From: Rhizobium album
GTDB lineage: Bacteria; Pseudomonadota; Alphaproteobacteria; Rhizobiales; Rhizobiaceae
DNA length: 64,000 nucleotides
NCBI RefSeq assembly: GCF_003122325.1
Contig: NZ_QFBC01000012.1
Location: 1-64,000, forward strand
Direction of reading: 5' to 3'
Position numbers and translations under genes: made by a program. Shown in pieces: positions 1 through 8,512 of this stretch (positions within the stretch are counted from its first letter, which is position 1; each line of letters begins with the position of its first letter). Under the pieces are notes generated by a model. It saw only the letters and a program-made list of their open reading frames with translations. It was not told the DNA's origin and ran no database searches.

Positions 1-576
1 ACGATCCAACTCGCAGGCTGCTGGGCGCATCTGAGGCGCAAGTTTTACGACCTGCACATCACCGGGGTCTCGCAGGCCGCGACGGATACGGTCGTCGCCA
101 TGAGCGCGCTATGGAAGGTCGAGGATGAGGTCCGCGGCAGGGACGCCGATACCAGAGCGACGCTGCGACAGCAAAAGTCCGCAGTCATTGTCACCGGCCT
201 CTTCGATCTGTGGGAAAGAGAGCTGCGCAAAATCTCCGGGAAGTCCAAGACCGCCGAAGCGATCCGCTATGCGCTCTCCCGGCGGGACGCGCTGGAGCAG
301 TTCCTGGCGGACGGCCGTGTCGAAATCGACTCCAATATCGTCGAACGCGCGATCAGGCCTCAAACAATCACGAGAAAAAATAGTCTATTCGCCGGCAGCG
401 AAGGTGGTGGACGCACCTGGGCGACATTGGCCACTCTCCTTCAGACCTGCAAAATGAACAGCGTCGATCCGCTCGCCTGGCTCTGCCAAACCTTGACCCG
501 CATCGCTCAGGGCTGGCCCGCGTCTGAAATCGAAGCCCTCATGCCCTGGAATTTCAGGTCCGACGCCATCGGCTGA
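1..576 (+). CDS. IS66-family transposase TnpC, C-terminal part (cut by window edge)
   Basis: The reading frame is open from base 1 and ends at 576, so the start lies left of the window. It shows the IS66 transposase C-terminal signature: CWAHLRRKFYDL near the left edge, then GRVEIDSNIVERAIRP (the conserved region around the catalytic Glu of the DDE transposase) and the tail ending MPWNF. It would cut and join the ends of an IS66 element. It is a different IS66 lineage from the copy at 55.8-57.9 kb. No TnpA or TnpB is visible because they would lie outside the window. Confidence 0.9.
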   Translation, partial: TIQLAGCWAHLRRKFYDLHITGVSQAATDTVVAMSALWKVEDEVRGRDADTRATLRQQKSAVIVTGLFDLWERELRKISGKSKTAEAIRYALSRRDALEQFLADGRVEIDSNIVERAIRPQTITRKNSLFAGSEGGGRTWATLATLLQTCKMNSVDPLAWLCQTLTRIAQGWPASEIEALMPWNFRSDAIG

Positions 577-585
577 CCGCTTACG

Positions 586-769
586 ATGATCCATGCCTAT
601 GACGGCAGCGAAGAGGGCATCACGACCTTCACCGACCGGGGCATCGAAAGTCTAAAGGAATTCCTCGCCGATATCCGCACCTGGGATGGCGGTGTCCGAC
701 AGTTCCTTGGACGAGCAATGCGATCCTGCAACGATCGAACGCATCATGGCAGACGAGCCGGAAGCATAA
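586..769 (+). other. Possible degraded coding fragment
   Basis: Protein-like sequence is split between two frames. The first, from ATG 586, gives a plausible acidic stretch (residues like GIESLKEFLADIRTW). The second, from about 686, ends SLDEQCDPATIERIMADEPEA before a stop at 769. Together they suggest one small gene broken by a frameshift, left over next to the IS66 tail. No family is recognised, and the call could simply be wrong. Confidence 0.2.
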
Positions 770-809
770 ACCCCGCGGCCTTCGCCGGATGAATACGAAG
801 GAGATAACC

Positions 810-884
810 ATGAATCAGATCATTTGGCTTGTCGGAGCCGTCGTTATCGTGCTCGCCATTCTGTCTTTCTTCGGACTTCGGTGA
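810..884 (+). CDS. 24-residue single-span membrane peptide
   Basis: A very short gene behind a strong ribosome site (AAGGAGAT at 799-806 region, about 4-6 bases before ATG 810). The product is one hydrophobic helix, beginning MNQIIWLVGAVVIVLAILSF and ending in Arg, as expected for a small inner-membrane peptide. It sits just upstream of the BON-domain gene (starts at 895) and is probably co-transcribed with it. No function is known; the strong ribosome site and the clean transmembrane composition are the main evidence. Confidence 0.6.
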   Translation: MNQIIWLVGAVVIVLAILSFFGLR

Positions 885-894
885 GAGCGCGACA

Positions 895-1194
895 ATGGTA
901 TTCAAGCCCGCCACCTTTCACGAGCTTCCGCCAACCATTGAGGTCGAGAACCCCACGCAGGCGATGTTGGAAACGGCTGTCGCCGACGCGCTCGGCAGTG
1001 ATAGCGCGCTGGACGCAACCGGCGTTTCAGTCGTCGCGAGGGGAGCCACTATCACTCTGAGTGGTTCGGTTTTGACCGACGAGGAGGTTGTAAGGGCAAT
1101 TGAGGTCGCGTCCCGGATCGATGGGGTGAAGCGGGTCGATAATCGCCTCTCCGCGCAATCGCCCAACCTGGCTTGGCGCGGCGAGCTCAACTGA
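895..1194 (+). CDS. BON-domain protein, 99 aa
   Basis: Residues about 20-85 fit a BON domain, the small alpha/beta fold thought to bind phospholipid or lipoprotein surfaces in osmotic-shock proteins such as OsmY: a helix rich in Ala and Asp, the hydrophobic strand VSVVARGATITLSGSV, and the closing pattern IDGVKRVDNRL. There is no obvious signal peptide from the ATG at 895, so it may be cytoplasmic or the start may be misplaced. Upstream in-frame codons would extend into the membrane-peptide gene and are less likely. It overlaps nothing and precedes the 116-aa gene by 11 bases. Confidence 0.75.
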   Translation: MVFKPATFHELPPTIEVENPTQAMLETAVADALGSDSALDATGVSVVARGATITLSGSVLTDEEVVRAIEVASRIDGVKRVDNRLSAQSPNLAWRGELN

Positions 1195-1205
1195 AGGGAA
1201 CATCA

Positions 1206-1556
1206 ATGAGAACGAACGGTTTCGATTCATATACGCAACTTCAAGACCACTTGGCGGACCTCGATGATGTTCTGACCCCAACGGAGCAAGAAAGCCGTGA
1301 CGCTTCACGCGACCGCAATTATGAAAATCTTGTGCGACAGATAGCTTGGCTGAGAAAAGAGGTAGCCGACATGCGCACTGAGATATCGGCGGTGAAGCAG
1401 GACACACCTCCGGCCGATCGCACATGGTCACAGGTTGCAACGACCGTTGTGATAACCTTTATCGTATCTGAGATGGCAAGCCGTTTGCGGCTTGGGCTCG
1501 CAGGTGCTGTAGCTGCACCCATTGTTGCAGCTAAAATCGAAAAACAAATATGGTGA
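1206..1556 (+). CDS. Hypothetical protein with C-terminal membrane segment, 116 aa
   Basis: The start at 1206 is chosen because GAAGGGA lies 6-12 bases upstream; an earlier ATG at 1173 lies inside the BON gene. Residues 1-75 are hydrophilic and charged, with a probable helical stretch (RQIAWLRKEVADMRTEISAV). Residues about 80-112 are hydrophobic with many Ala and Gly, suggesting one or two membrane helices. The gene follows the BON gene by 11 bases and looks like the third gene of a small membrane-stress operon. I do not recognise the family. Confidence 0.6.
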   Translation: MRTNGFDSYTQLQDHLADLDDVLTPTEQESRDASRDRNYENLVRQIAWLRKEVADMRTEISAVKQDTPPADRTWSQVATTVVITFIVSEMASRLRLGLAGAVAAPIVAAKIEKQIW

Positions 1557-1649
1557 GAGTTGGCCCATGGGACCCCGCCCAGGCGCTAAGTTCCTAACGC
1601 GTTTAAACACTGGGGACTTGAATGCGGGTGGCCTTGAAGGGAGCGTGGC

Positions 1650-3131
1650 TTATGACTGGTTATGGACCCAGACGCTAACGCTTCCACCGTTCGTCGGGAA
1701 AGCGCCTTTACCATCGTTTCCGATCACTACCTGCGCTTCATGATGGCCAAGAAAATCGACAAAGACCCCGCCAGCATGAGCTTGCCCAAGATCGGCAACT
1801 TTTTCGCCGGGGTCACCATTTGACATCACCACCACGCAGCCGGGGACCTCACCCGTTCCGTGACGCACGAAACCAACACAGTGTGGATCATCAAAGAGAT
1901 CGGTTTGCGGGCCGTTGGCGAAGCGCTTCCTGGCTTCTATCAGTTCCGGGAGGCATGCGATGGCTGGCACATCGACTGATCTATGCTCTCCATCCTTGCC
2001 ATCGGTATACTGCGCACCATAGAGATCCGGATGAAAAACGCAGGGCACGCCCTGTTCCCTTAGCAGGACCAGCGCATAAGCCAGCGGCTTGAACCAGGGA
2101 TCGACCGCGGCCTCCAGCGCCTGGAGCGGCTGTGTATCGTGGTTGTCAACAATAGTGACTGCATGGTCGGGATGTCCTGAGACGAGCGTTCCGTCGAAGA
2201 TCGTCCTCATGTCAAAATCCTTGCCTGCTTTCGATGCTTCGTGAAAACGATGATGAAGCGCCACGTCGAACACGGTGAGCTGGTGATCCACCAGATCGAG
2301 ATAGCTTTTAAGGGTGCTCATGTCCGGATGCCAATATTCAGCGACCACGAACAGGTCTTCCTTCACCGCCTGGCGCATATGGCCGACCCAGTCGCGAAAG
2401 AACCAAGCCGGAATGTGTTTGGCGGCGTCAAGGCGAAAGCCGTCGACACGAACCTGCTCCGACAACCACCGGCCCCAGTATTTTAGCTCCTCGCAGACGG
2501 CTTTGTTACGGAACTCGACGTCCGCTCCCATAAGATAATCAAAATTACCGAGCTCGTCATCGACCTCGTCATTCCATTCGCCTTCACCGTAGTCGTTAAT
2601 CAGACGAAAGACGCCGCTTTCGTCCGGTTTTTCGATGACGTCGACGCCGCTGAAGCATTTGTGATCCCAAACAAATTTTGAATGCGCGCTAGCCCGGCCC
2701 GGAAAAGTGAAGCGTGTATAAGCAAGCGCCTCAAACGCCTCGTCTTCCATTTGGGTCCGGTCCTCGGGGTTGACCCGGCGGACGTGGACCGCTTCTTTTT
2801 CGTCGGCCCCCATTTTATGATTGAACACAACGTCATGAATCACGCCGATGCCATTTTCATTCAGCGCTTGGCACGCATGCTTGAGTGCGGACTTGTCACC
2901 GTACTTGGTCGCGATCGTTCCCTTCTGCTCGAACTCGCCGAGATCAAAGAGGTCATAAGTGTCATAACCCACAGAAAACCCGCCGGCGGCGCCTTTATAG
3001 GCCGGCGGTAGCCAGACATCCGTAATACCCATGCATGCAAGGCTCTCCGCTTTCTCTGCCACCTCCTTCCACAGTCCACCGCCGTCTTGCGTGTACCAAT
3101 GAAAGAATTGCAGCAGCGTACGACCAGCCAT
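1650..3131 (-). CDS. amyA: Cytoplasmic alpha-amylase, GH13 family
   Basis: A 493-aa glycoside hydrolase family 13 enzyme that hydrolyses internal alpha-1,4 bonds of starch, glycogen or maltodextrins. The four GH13 regions are present: DVVFNH (residues 100-105), GFRLDAAKH with nucleophile D235, VVAEYW with acid/base E265, and VDNHDT with D332. There is no signal peptide and the length matches the cytoplasmic AmyA type of E. coli (about 495 aa). The start at 3131 is preferred over 3218 because a perfect general-stress promoter lies at 3164-3188, between the two. A role in glycogen or trehalose turnover under osmotic stress is inferred. Confidence 0.92.
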   Translation of the reverse strand: MAGRTLLQFFHWYTQDGGGLWKEVAEKAESLACMGITDVWLPPAYKGAAGGFSVGYDTYDLFDLGEFEQKGTIATKYGDKSALKHACQALNENGIGVIHDVVFNHKMGADEKEAVHVRRVNPEDRTQMEDEAFEALAYTRFTFPGRASAHSKFVWDHKCFSGVDVIEKPDESGVFRLINDYGEGEWNDEVDDELGNFDYLMGADVEFRNKAVCEELKYWGRWLSEQVRVDGFRLDAAKHIPAWFFRDWVGHMRQAVKEDLFVVAEYWHPDMSTLKSYLDLVDHQLTVFDVALHHRFHEASKAGKDFDMRTIFDGTLVSGHPDHAVTIVDNHDTQPLQALEAAVDPWFKPLAYALVLLREQGVPCVFHPDLYGAQYTDGKDGEHRSVDVPAIACLPELIEARKRFANGPQTDLFDDPHCVGFVRHGTGEVPGCVVVMSNGDPGEKVADLGQAHAGGVFVDFLGHHEAQVVIGNDGKGAFPTNGGSVSVWVHNQS

Positions 3132-3163
3132 GTTACCTCGCAGCGGATTGAATGAGCGCCGAT

Positions 3164-3188
3164 AACGGCCGTTTGCGATTTCGGTTCC
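3164..3188 (-). promoter_or_regulatory. EcfG-type general-stress promoter of amyA
   Basis: Read on the minus strand: GGAAC (3188-3184), a 16-base spacer, then CGTT (3167-3164). This is the exact consensus of the alphaproteobacterial general-stress sigma factor EcfG/RpoE2. The -10 element lies 33 bases before the amylase ATG, leaving a short leader that contains GAGG. Confidence 0.75.
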
Positions 3189-3456
3189 AGCGAATGGCTC
3201 CGATAAATGTTCGATCAACCGAGTGTCCAGGTTCTCTCGCCACGGCGAGTAGGCGAGCTAAGACGCGGGCCCGAGACATTCTTTCCGTTTGCCCGAAAAC
3301 GGTTGATAGGTGTTGTCTTCAATTCGATAGGAGCGGTATCGCTCCATGCACCAGCTAGCGTGGGCATCGGCGTAGTATGTACCGGTGGCATCAGAAACCT
3401 GATCAGGGGTGACTACCGAGTTTCCGAAAATTTGGGCGCTTCCGAGGGTGCCTACG

Positions 3457-3951
3457 TCAATCCTTGGTAAGTCCGTGAATACGGACTTCATGAGTGTGAA
3501 GAGTTGGAAGAGTTTTGAAAGCGAAGGTCTTTAGCGGTCCGTCTTTTCCCTGCTTGGAATAAGCGGAAAACAAAGCAACAGCTTCCTCATGGGCGGCGAC
3601 CTGGGACGACTGATAGGCTTGGTCAAATTCCGCCGGCGCCGTGGTCTTGAGAGCATCAATTTTCTCTTTGAATTCGGTGGGCATCTCCGTTGGGACGGCC
3701 ACCCCTTCTTGCTTGGCCGCTTCCGCCAGCTCGCTGCCGGCTCTGCCATGGTCCTTAAGCATACTCTCAGCAAACTGTTTGGTCTCAGGGTGCAGCGCTT
3801 TTTCGTTTGCCAGCGTGGCTGCCTCGATTTCGAACTGGTTTGACGCGCTGGCTTTCGCAACGAATTCGTTCGGCGACATTTCGGCCGCGGATGCGATCGA
3901 GAGAGATCCAAGTGCTACGAACAGGGACAAAGCAGTAAGGGGACGTCTCAT
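3457..3951 (-). CDS. DUF4142 periplasmic protein, 164 aa
   Basis: An N-terminal signal peptide is clear (MRRPLTALSLFVALGSLSIASA, cleavage near residue 22). The mature part is a DUF4142 helical bundle of the ferritin-like class: the repeated pattern of Ala, Glu and Lys helices with residues such as ASNQFEIEAATLANEKA and HPETKQFAESMLKDH. It would be exported to the periplasm. DUF4142 proteins are common in stress regulons of rhizobia but their biochemical role is unknown. A general-stress promoter variant lies 41 bases upstream. Confidence 0.85.
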   Translation of the reverse strand: MRRPLTALSLFVALGSLSIASAAEMSPNEFVAKASASNQFEIEAATLANEKALHPETKQFAESMLKDHGRAGSELAEAAKQEGVAVPTEMPTEFKEKIDALKTTAPAEFDQAYQSSQVAAHEEAVALFSAYSKQGKDGPLKTFAFKTLPTLHTHEVRIHGLTKD

Positions 3952-3991
3952 GTGATGCTCCAGTGCCGTTGGAAATGGTTCGTCGCTGTCA

Positions 3992-4016
3992 AACTAGCAT
4001 AGCGCCACCAAGTTCC
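3992..4016 (-). promoter_or_regulatory. Candidate EcfG-type promoter of the DUF4142 gene
   Basis: Minus strand GGAAC (4016-4012), 16-base spacer, AGTT (3995-3992). The -35 is exact and the -10 differs from CGTT at the first base. The same AGTT variant recurs upstream of five other genes here, which supports it being functional. Confidence 0.55.
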
Positions 4017-4157
4017 TGGAACGCTGAAGACTTGATGCGGAGATTTGCATTTGAGTTGGCAGAGCACCGTTTTGCGCCAAAGCCCTCACTGGCTAACAGC
4101 TTTTCCCGCACTACATGCTGAAATCTGACAGCTTATTGTTTTTGGCAGGAAGCGCAT

Positions 4158-4532
4158 ATGAGTTTAGATGAGCGACCGGCGGTCGTTATGGTCGTTGAAG
4201 ATGAGGCGCTAATTCGTATGGACGCTGTATACGTTCTGGAAGCCGAGGGGCATACGGTGCTCGAAGCGGAAAGCGCAGATGCGGCTCTGGAAATTCTGCA
4301 CCATCAATCCGATGTCGACTTAATCGTCACTGATGTGAGAATGCCAGGCTCAATGGACGGCCTTGGCTTAGCGAGGATTGTGACTGAGCGTTGGCCGAAC
4401 GTTCGGATCGTAGTCACGTCAGGGTTTGTAAGCCCGTCTGCTTTCGAGCTTCCAGAGAAAGCAAAGTTTTTTCCCAAGCCCTACAGATTGGAACAGCTTG
4501 TGAAGTCGGTGAATGACCTTTTGGCCGCGTAA
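4158..4532 (+). CDS. Receiver-only response regulator, 124 aa (copy A)
   Basis: A stand-alone receiver domain with no output domain, cytoplasmic. The phosphorylation site is complete: acidic pair E14-D15, phospho-acceptor D59 in IVTDVRMPG, switch T87 in VVTSGF and K107 in FFPKPY. Such proteins act by binding a partner or as phosphate sinks. In rhizobia this subfamily usually accompanies HWE-type histidine kinases; a decayed HWE kinase lies at 54.7-55.1 kb. The partner is not in the adjacent DNA. The gene is followed after 24 bases by the 64-aa gene, with which it was duplicated at 48.8-49.4 kb. Confidence 0.92.
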   Translation: MSLDERPAVVMVVEDEALIRMDAVYVLEAEGHTVLEAESADAALEILHHQSDVDLIVTDVRMPGSMDGLGLARIVTERWPNVRIVVTSGFVSPSAFELPEKAKFFPKPYRLEQLVKSVNDLLAA

Positions 4533-4556
4533 TCTACAAACGATAAGGAAATTTGA

Positions 4557-4751
4557 ATGGCAGATGAAACGACTTCCAGCGTCATTCATATTGCTGATTT
4601 AGATAAGCTTCACGAAGAGATCTGCGCGGAAAAAGGGCTGGGTTTGAATTCAGAGGCCGCCAAGGCGCTTCATGTTTTGTTGCTGCAGATGCATTCACAA
4701 GGTGTGCATGAGAAAACCAAGCTTGAGGAGGCGGGCAGACACTTCCCTTAA
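4557..4751 (+). CDS. 64-aa protein co-duplicated with the response regulator (copy A)
   Basis: Small, mostly helical, soluble protein. It contains the conserved pattern ADLDKLHEEICAEKG, then a Leu-rich helix and the ending HSQGVHEKTKLEEAGRHFP. Two relatives occur in the window: one at 48809-49003 (near-identical) and a diverged one at 52722-52922 that keeps LMLQLHSQGVH. The ribosome site GATAAGGAA precedes ATG 4557. The constant neighbourhood with the receiver protein suggests a functional link, but the function is unknown. Confidence 0.75.
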   Translation: MADETTSSVIHIADLDKLHEEICAEKGLGLNSEAAKALHVLLLQMHSQGVHEKTKLEEAGRHFP

Positions 4752-4775
4752 GGTAGCGGTTTTGCCGGAAGTCCA

Positions 4776-5076
4776 CGAACGTTTAAATGCTTCTTTTTCG
4801 TACTTTTTTCAGTAGCCACGGTGCGTCTGCGCGAGCATTTAGCTTTGGGCCATTCATGGCTCGTCGGTCTGGATGCTGATGATTTGTCGCGATATTCTCG
4901 GTAAATACCTATTACGGCGCATAAGCCTATGGGTGAGTAAATGGCTGGGAGCTGCCCAGGTGGACTTATATTCATTCAGCAGCTGAGTTGTACACTGTGG
5001 AACATGGTCAATGCGAAGCCTGCATCGTTAGCGCGTTTTCAATCGCGGCGCCCGAGGCTGTATTGTCAAAGATGCA
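4776..5076. other. Gene-free stretch
   Basis: About 300 bases between the convergent 64-aa gene and the DUF72 gene. I found no coding-like frame, clear hairpin terminator or promoter match here. Confidence 0.5.
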
Positions 5077-5700
5077 TCAGCCGTCCGGAGCCAACAGGTC
5101 TAAGAACGCCTTGATCTCGTCTTCTGTATAGCTCGAATAGTAGATCTTCGGATTGCCATGCAGACGCACATATTTCGGAGGCGTGTCAAAATCCTCCGCT
5201 GGCCATACAGGTGAAGGATCGGCAAGAACCCGATCGATCGCATAGCGCTTCAATAGATCCAGCGCTTCGTCCGCTGCCCAGCTCCCGTGTCGCGCCTCAA
5301 TGACAATTTGGTCCTTATCGGCACGTCGCATTGCCTTGAAAGTACTTTCGAGTTCATCACCATCGAAGCCCAATGACGGTGGCAGCTGAAAGAGCAGCGG
5401 GCCGCGTTTTTCCCCGAGCGGTGCGATATCTCCAAGGAAAGTGTCGAGCGGCTCGGCAATATCTTTCATCGCTCGGACGTGGGTGATCTGCTTGGGAACG
5501 TTTACCGAGAATCTAAATCCGTCAGGTACGGAATCGGCCCAGCGTGCAAACGTTGATGTCTTGTGGCGGCGGTAGAAGGTCGAATTGATCTCAACGCCGT
5601 CTAACACCGACGCGTATCGGGTCAGGCCACTTCCTTGCTGTGCAAATCGGTCGGCGACCGTTTTCGGGATTGACCAGGCGGCGGTACCAATAATCGGCAT
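5077..5700 (-). CDS. DUF72-family protein, 207 aa
   Basis: A TIM-barrel-like DUF72 (YecE-type) protein. Family features seen are the start IGTAAWSIP, the segment VEINSTFYRRHKTSTFARW, FRFSVNVPKQITHVRAM, the strand GPLLFQLPPSLGFD, IVIEARHGSW and the late YVRLHGNPKIYYSSYT. It is somewhat short against the usual 240-300 residues. It is cytoplasmic and its biochemical activity is not established. A perfect general-stress promoter lies 32 bases upstream of the ATG. Confidence 0.88.
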   Translation of the reverse strand: MPIIGTAAWSIPKTVADRFAQQGSGLTRYASVLDGVEINSTFYRRHKTSTFARWADSVPDGFRFSVNVPKQITHVRAMKDIAEPLDTFLGDIAPLGEKRGPLLFQLPPSLGFDGDELESTFKAMRRADKDQIVIEARHGSWAADEALDLLKRYAIDRVLADPSPVWPAEDFDTPPKYVRLHGNPKIYYSSYTEDEIKAFLDLLAPDG

Positions 5701-5731
5701 TCGTCATCTCCCAATTTATGCTCGCAAGCGA

Positions 5732-5756
5732 AACGAGGGGGCAATATTTGAGTTCC
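5732..5756 (-). promoter_or_regulatory. EcfG-type general-stress promoter of the DUF72 gene
   Basis: Minus strand GGAAC (5756-5752), 16-base spacer, CGTT (5735-5732): an exact consensus match, followed by the ribosome site GGGAGATG before the ATG at 5700. Confidence 0.75.
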
Positions 5757-5949
5757 GCGCCCCGATTGGCATGTACTCGTACCTCATCTGCTACTCAATG
5801 CTTACAGGACGCATTCAGGCGAGCGCTACAGCTTACCGGCTTAATGTCATAAGCGGCTTAGTGAGATCCGGCCGGGACATTCGACCAGCTGCCATTACGG
5901 CCAAAAATTTTTCGCTAAGGATCTTGAACTCAAAAAACGTCAAAACCAA

Positions 5950-6042
5950 ATCGGTTATTGCCAGCCGCTACAGCAGGGCTTGGCATTGCTAGGAGCACCG
6001 CTGGTGCTTCCGTACCCATGTTGCTTCAAGGAGGATATGGCA
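5950..6042 (+). promoter_or_regulatory. ROSE-like RNA thermometer in the hsp20 leader
   Basis: The last bases of the leader read TTGCTTCAAGGAGGATAT, closely resembling the 3' hairpin of rhizobial ROSE elements, where a U-U-G-C-U stretch (6021-6025) pairs with the ribosome site AGGAGG (6029-6034) at low temperature. A second hairpin lies just upstream (GGAGCACC 5992-5999 with GGTGCTTC 6003-6010, one G-U pair). The upstream boundary is a guess. ROSE control is established for rhizobial small heat-shock genes; here it is inferred from sequence only. Confidence 0.55.
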
Positions 6043-6516
6043 ATGGCAACATCTTACGACTATACCCCACTGTTTCGCTCAAGCGTCGGCTTCGACCGTG
6101 TTTTCAGTCTTCTTGAAAACGCGCAAAGCGCCCGCTCTATCAGCGATTGGCCGCCTTACGATATCGTCAAAACCGGTGACGACGCTTACCGCATTTCGAT
6201 TGCGGTGGCAGGTTTCGCGCAGGACGACCTCGGAGTTACCTTCCAATCCAACCTTCTCACGGTCACCGGCAAGAAGCAGGAGGTGGCGAATGAAGGTTAC
6301 CTGCATCGCGGCATTGCCGGGCGCCCGTTCGAACATCGGTTCGAGCTTGCCGATCATGTCCGGGTGAGCAAAGCGGATCTCCACAACGGTATGCTGACGA
6401 TCGATCTCGTGCGCGAGATCCCCGAGGCCCTGAAACCACGAAAAATTTCAATCTCAGGCTATTCTACGTTCGCCCCTTCAACTCCGGCACAGATCGAAGC
6501 TCAAAAGGCGGCGTGA
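6043..6516 (+). CDS. Small heat-shock protein, Hsp20/IbpA class
   Basis: A 157-aa alpha-crystallin chaperone that holds unfolding proteins in the cytoplasm. The N-terminus (TPLFRSSVGFDRVF) matches rhizobial class A small heat-shock proteins. The alpha-crystallin domain covers about residues 35-130 (PPYDIVKTGDDAYRI, LTVTGKK, FEHRFELADHV). The C-terminal KISI provides the I-x-I type motif used for oligomer contacts. The start at 6043 is chosen over 6037 because AGGAGG at 6029-6034 then has an 8-base spacing. Control by a ROSE-like thermometer is suggested. Confidence 0.93.
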   Translation: MATSYDYTPLFRSSVGFDRVFSLLENAQSARSISDWPPYDIVKTGDDAYRISIAVAGFAQDDLGVTFQSNLLTVTGKKQEVANEGYLHRGIAGRPFEHRFELADHVRVSKADLHNGMLTIDLVREIPEALKPRKISISGYSTFAPSTPAQIEAQKAA

Positions 6517-6536
6517 TAGCGGACGGTTGCAGAAAA

Positions 6537-6559
6537 GGGCGCCGTTGTGGACGGCGCCC
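6537..6559 (+). terminator. GC-rich hairpin after hsp20
   Basis: Perfect 9-bp stem GGGCGCCGT/ACGGCGCCC with a 5-base loop. It has no T-run, so it could act as a terminator or as an mRNA-stabilising or attenuating hairpin between hsp20 and the DUF982 gene. Confidence 0.55.
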
Positions 6560-6590
6560 GTTGGCATTCCGGGTGGGAAAGGAGCGACAA

Positions 6591-6890
6591 ATGAAACCCG
6601 ATATGTTCAAAGAACCTGTGACAATTCTTGTTGGTATCGGCTTCCCCGCTAAGGTCAGATCGGTAATGGACGCCTATCGTCACCTCTCGGAATGGCCGCC
6701 GTCGGTTAGCGATTCTGCTCATTCGATAGCACTCAATGCCTGCAGGGCGGCATTGCAGGGCGAGATTGAAGTGGAGACTGCGCGAGGGATGTTCGCCGCT
6801 TTTGCCGAAAGACACGACCTTTTGGCGCCGGACCTCGATGCGGTCGTTGCCACCCGCCATAGCCGCGACAGAGATCCGCACGTCCGTTGA
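6591..6890 (+). CDS. DUF982 protein, 99 aa
   Basis: Matches the DUF982 family, which is abundant on rhizobial plasmids. Visible features are the opening strand PVTILVGIGFPAKVRSVMDAY, a WP pair (LSEWPP), then helices with ALNACRAALQGEIEVETARGMF. The start at 6591 follows AAAGGAG with 6-base spacing. The protein is soluble and its role unknown. It lies 74 bases after hsp20 and may be read through from it under heat stress. Confidence 0.85.
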   Translation: MKPDMFKEPVTILVGIGFPAKVRSVMDAYRHLSEWPPSVSDSAHSIALNACRAALQGEIEVETARGMFAAFAERHDLLAPDLDAVVATRHSRDRDPHVR

Positions 6891-7210
6891 GGCGCTGGAG
6901 CAACTTACCCTACCGATGGCCATCCAGCAGATGGCCATCCTCATCTCCGCGCGAAAACCAATTGCATCGCCGCACTAAAACGACAGACCGATGGGAGATT
7001 TCGCACGGGAGCCTTCATTGGCGCGGCGATCGAAGCCGCCATGCTGGATCAAGTCAGATCTCCGAGATTTGGGTTAGAAGCCTTACCGCCTTTGGAACTT
7101 TCCTCCTCCAACGAGGCATGGCCGGTGCGCTCGCTCTTTATAGCTGCAGCCACCAAGATCCTCGCCGAACGTACTGCGGCAACACTCTAATCCATTGAAG
7201 GACATATCCG
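6891..7210. other. Intergenic stretch with a possible coding remnant
   Basis: No complete gene. One plus-strand frame, open from before 6990 to a TAA at 7188-7190, gives protein-like sequence (for example RFRTGAFIGAAIEAAMLDQV, and ending FIAAATKILAERTAATL) but has no good start; its only ATG is internal at 7041. This may be the 3' end of a lost gene. No promoter matching the general-stress pattern was found before the dehydrogenase. Confidence 0.3.
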
Positions 7211-8386
7211 ATGAAAGCACTATGCTGGCATGGCAAGGGCGACATCCGTTGCGACAGCGTTCCGGATCCGCAAATTGAGGATGGCCGCGACGTTATCATC
7301 AAAATGACGGCATGTGCCATTTGTGGCTCGGATCTGCATCTGATGGACGGTTATATCCCCTTTATGGAAAAGGGCGATGTGCTCGGGCACGAGTTCATGG
7401 GAGAGGTGGTCGAAGTTGGACGCGATAATAAAAAGCTGAAAGTCGGCGACAGGGTAGTTGTACCGTTCACCATCTGCTGCGGTGAATGCCAGCAATGCCT
7501 GAAAGGCAACTGGTCCGTTTGCGAGCGTACCAACCGGAATGCAGATAATGCAATCAAAGCATTCGGTTATCAGACTGCCGGCCAGTTTGGCTATTCGCAC
7601 CTGACCGGCGCCTACGCAGGCGGCCAGGCAGAGTTCGTCCGCGTCCCGTATGCGGACGTCTCGCCCATTGTAATTCCCAATGGTATGACCGACGAACAGG
7701 CGTTGTTTCTGGGCGATATCTTCCCGACAGGCTGGAAGGCGGCCGCAAATTGCGAGATCGAACCGACGGATATCGTCGCCATTTGGGGCTGCGGGCCGGT
7801 TGGTCAGTTCTGCGTCACGAGTGCCTTTATGCAAGGTGCAGCCCGCGTCATCGCTATCGACAATGTTCCTGAGCGGCTTGCCCTGGCGCAACAAGCCGGA
7901 GCGGAAATCATCAACTTTGACGATGAAGACGCCACCATTCCGGACCGGATCAAGGAAATGACCGGTGGTCATGGCGCCGACAAATGCATCGACGCGGTCG
8001 GTTCTGAATCCCACGCCACCGCCTCTTTCGACGCCATCATTGACAAGGTCAAAGCCGCTACGCTGCTTGGAACCGACCGACCGCATGCGCTGCGTGCCGC
8101 GATCATGGCGTGCCGACCTGGCGGAATCGTTTCGGTTCCGGGCGTCTACGGCGGTTTTCTGGACAAGATTCCCTTCGGCGCCGCAATGAACAAGGGCCTG
8201 ACCATCCGTACAGGACAAACACATGTGAACCGGTATTCACTCGATCTTCTCCGCCGCATCGAAGAAGGCGAGATCGATCCGAGCTGTATCATCACCCATC
8301 GCGCGAAACTTGAGGATGGCCCTGCCCTCTACGAGACCTTCAGAGACAAGAAGGACAACTGCATCAAGGTCGTGCTGACGGCGTAA
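7211..8386 (+). CDS. Zinc-dependent alcohol/formaldehyde dehydrogenase, MDR superfamily
   Basis: A 391-aa medium-chain dehydrogenase that oxidises an alcohol or aldehyde using NAD(P). Catalytic zinc ligands are C38 (CAICGSDLH) and H60-E61 (LGHEFMGE). Structural zinc cysteines lie in [16 protein letters not shown]. The Rossmann motif is WGCGPVGQF. Length and sequence resemble the glutathione-independent formaldehyde dehydrogenase (FdhA-like) branch; the substrate is inferred. It is cytoplasmic. It lies upstream of the DUF892 and katE genes in a detoxification block. Confidence 0.9.
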   Translation: MKALCWHGKGDIRCDSVPDPQIEDGRDVIIKMTACAICGSDLHLMDGYIPFMEKGDVLGHEFMGEVVEVGRDNKKLKVGDRVVVPFTICCGECQQCLKGNWSVCERTNRNADNAIKAFGYQTAGQFGYSHLTGAYAGGQAEFVRVPYADVSPIVIPNGMTDEQALFLGDIFPTGWKAAANCEIEPTDIVAIWGCGPVGQFCVTSAFMQGAARVIAIDNVPERLALAQQAGAEIINFDDEDATIPDRIKEMTGGHGADKCIDAVGSESHATASFDAIIDKVKAATLLGTDRPHALRAAIMACRPGGIVSVPGVYGGFLDKIPFGAAMNKGLTIRTGQTHVNRYSLDLLRRIEEGEIDPSCIITHRAKLEDGPALYETFRDKKDNCIKVVLTA

Positions 8387-8387
8387 T

Positions 8388-8405
8388 AGGGTCCCCTCAG
8401 ACCCT
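8388..8405 (+). terminator. Short hairpin after the dehydrogenase gene
   Basis: AGGGTC/GACCCT stem with a 6-base loop, two bases after the TAA. It has no T-run, so this is a weak call. Confidence 0.35.
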
Positions 8406-8451
8406 GCCGCTCAGCGTCTGAGCTGACGATAACAGAAACGTTATCAGCGTG

Positions 8452-8476
8452 GGAACCTTCGATGGAAAAGCAAGTT
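8452..8476 (+). promoter_or_regulatory. Candidate EcfG-type promoter of the DUF892 gene
   Basis: GGAAC (8452-8456), 16-base spacer, AGTT (8473-8476), 37 bases before the ATG at 8513. Exact -35 and the recurrent AGTT variant of the -10. Confidence 0.55.
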
Positions 8477-8512
8477 GAATAGCGCGTCACTAATAACAGG
8501 GAGAATTCTCCA

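Larger units (their letters stand above)
4082..4775. repeat. Inverted duplication, copy A (response regulator plus 64-aa gene)
   Basis: About 690 bases that recur in inverted orientation at 48784-49478. Similarity begins abruptly at CCTCACTGGCTAACAGC upstream of the response-regulator gene and fades about 25 bases after the 64-aa gene. The two regulator proteins differ at about 5 of 124 positions and the small proteins at about 6 of 64. Confidence 0.9.

Noticed and set aside
7220-8224. 334-aa minus-strand frame opposite the dehydrogenase
   Set aside because: Shadow of a well-supported zinc dehydrogenase; composition is Arg/Ala/Val-rich with no motif.
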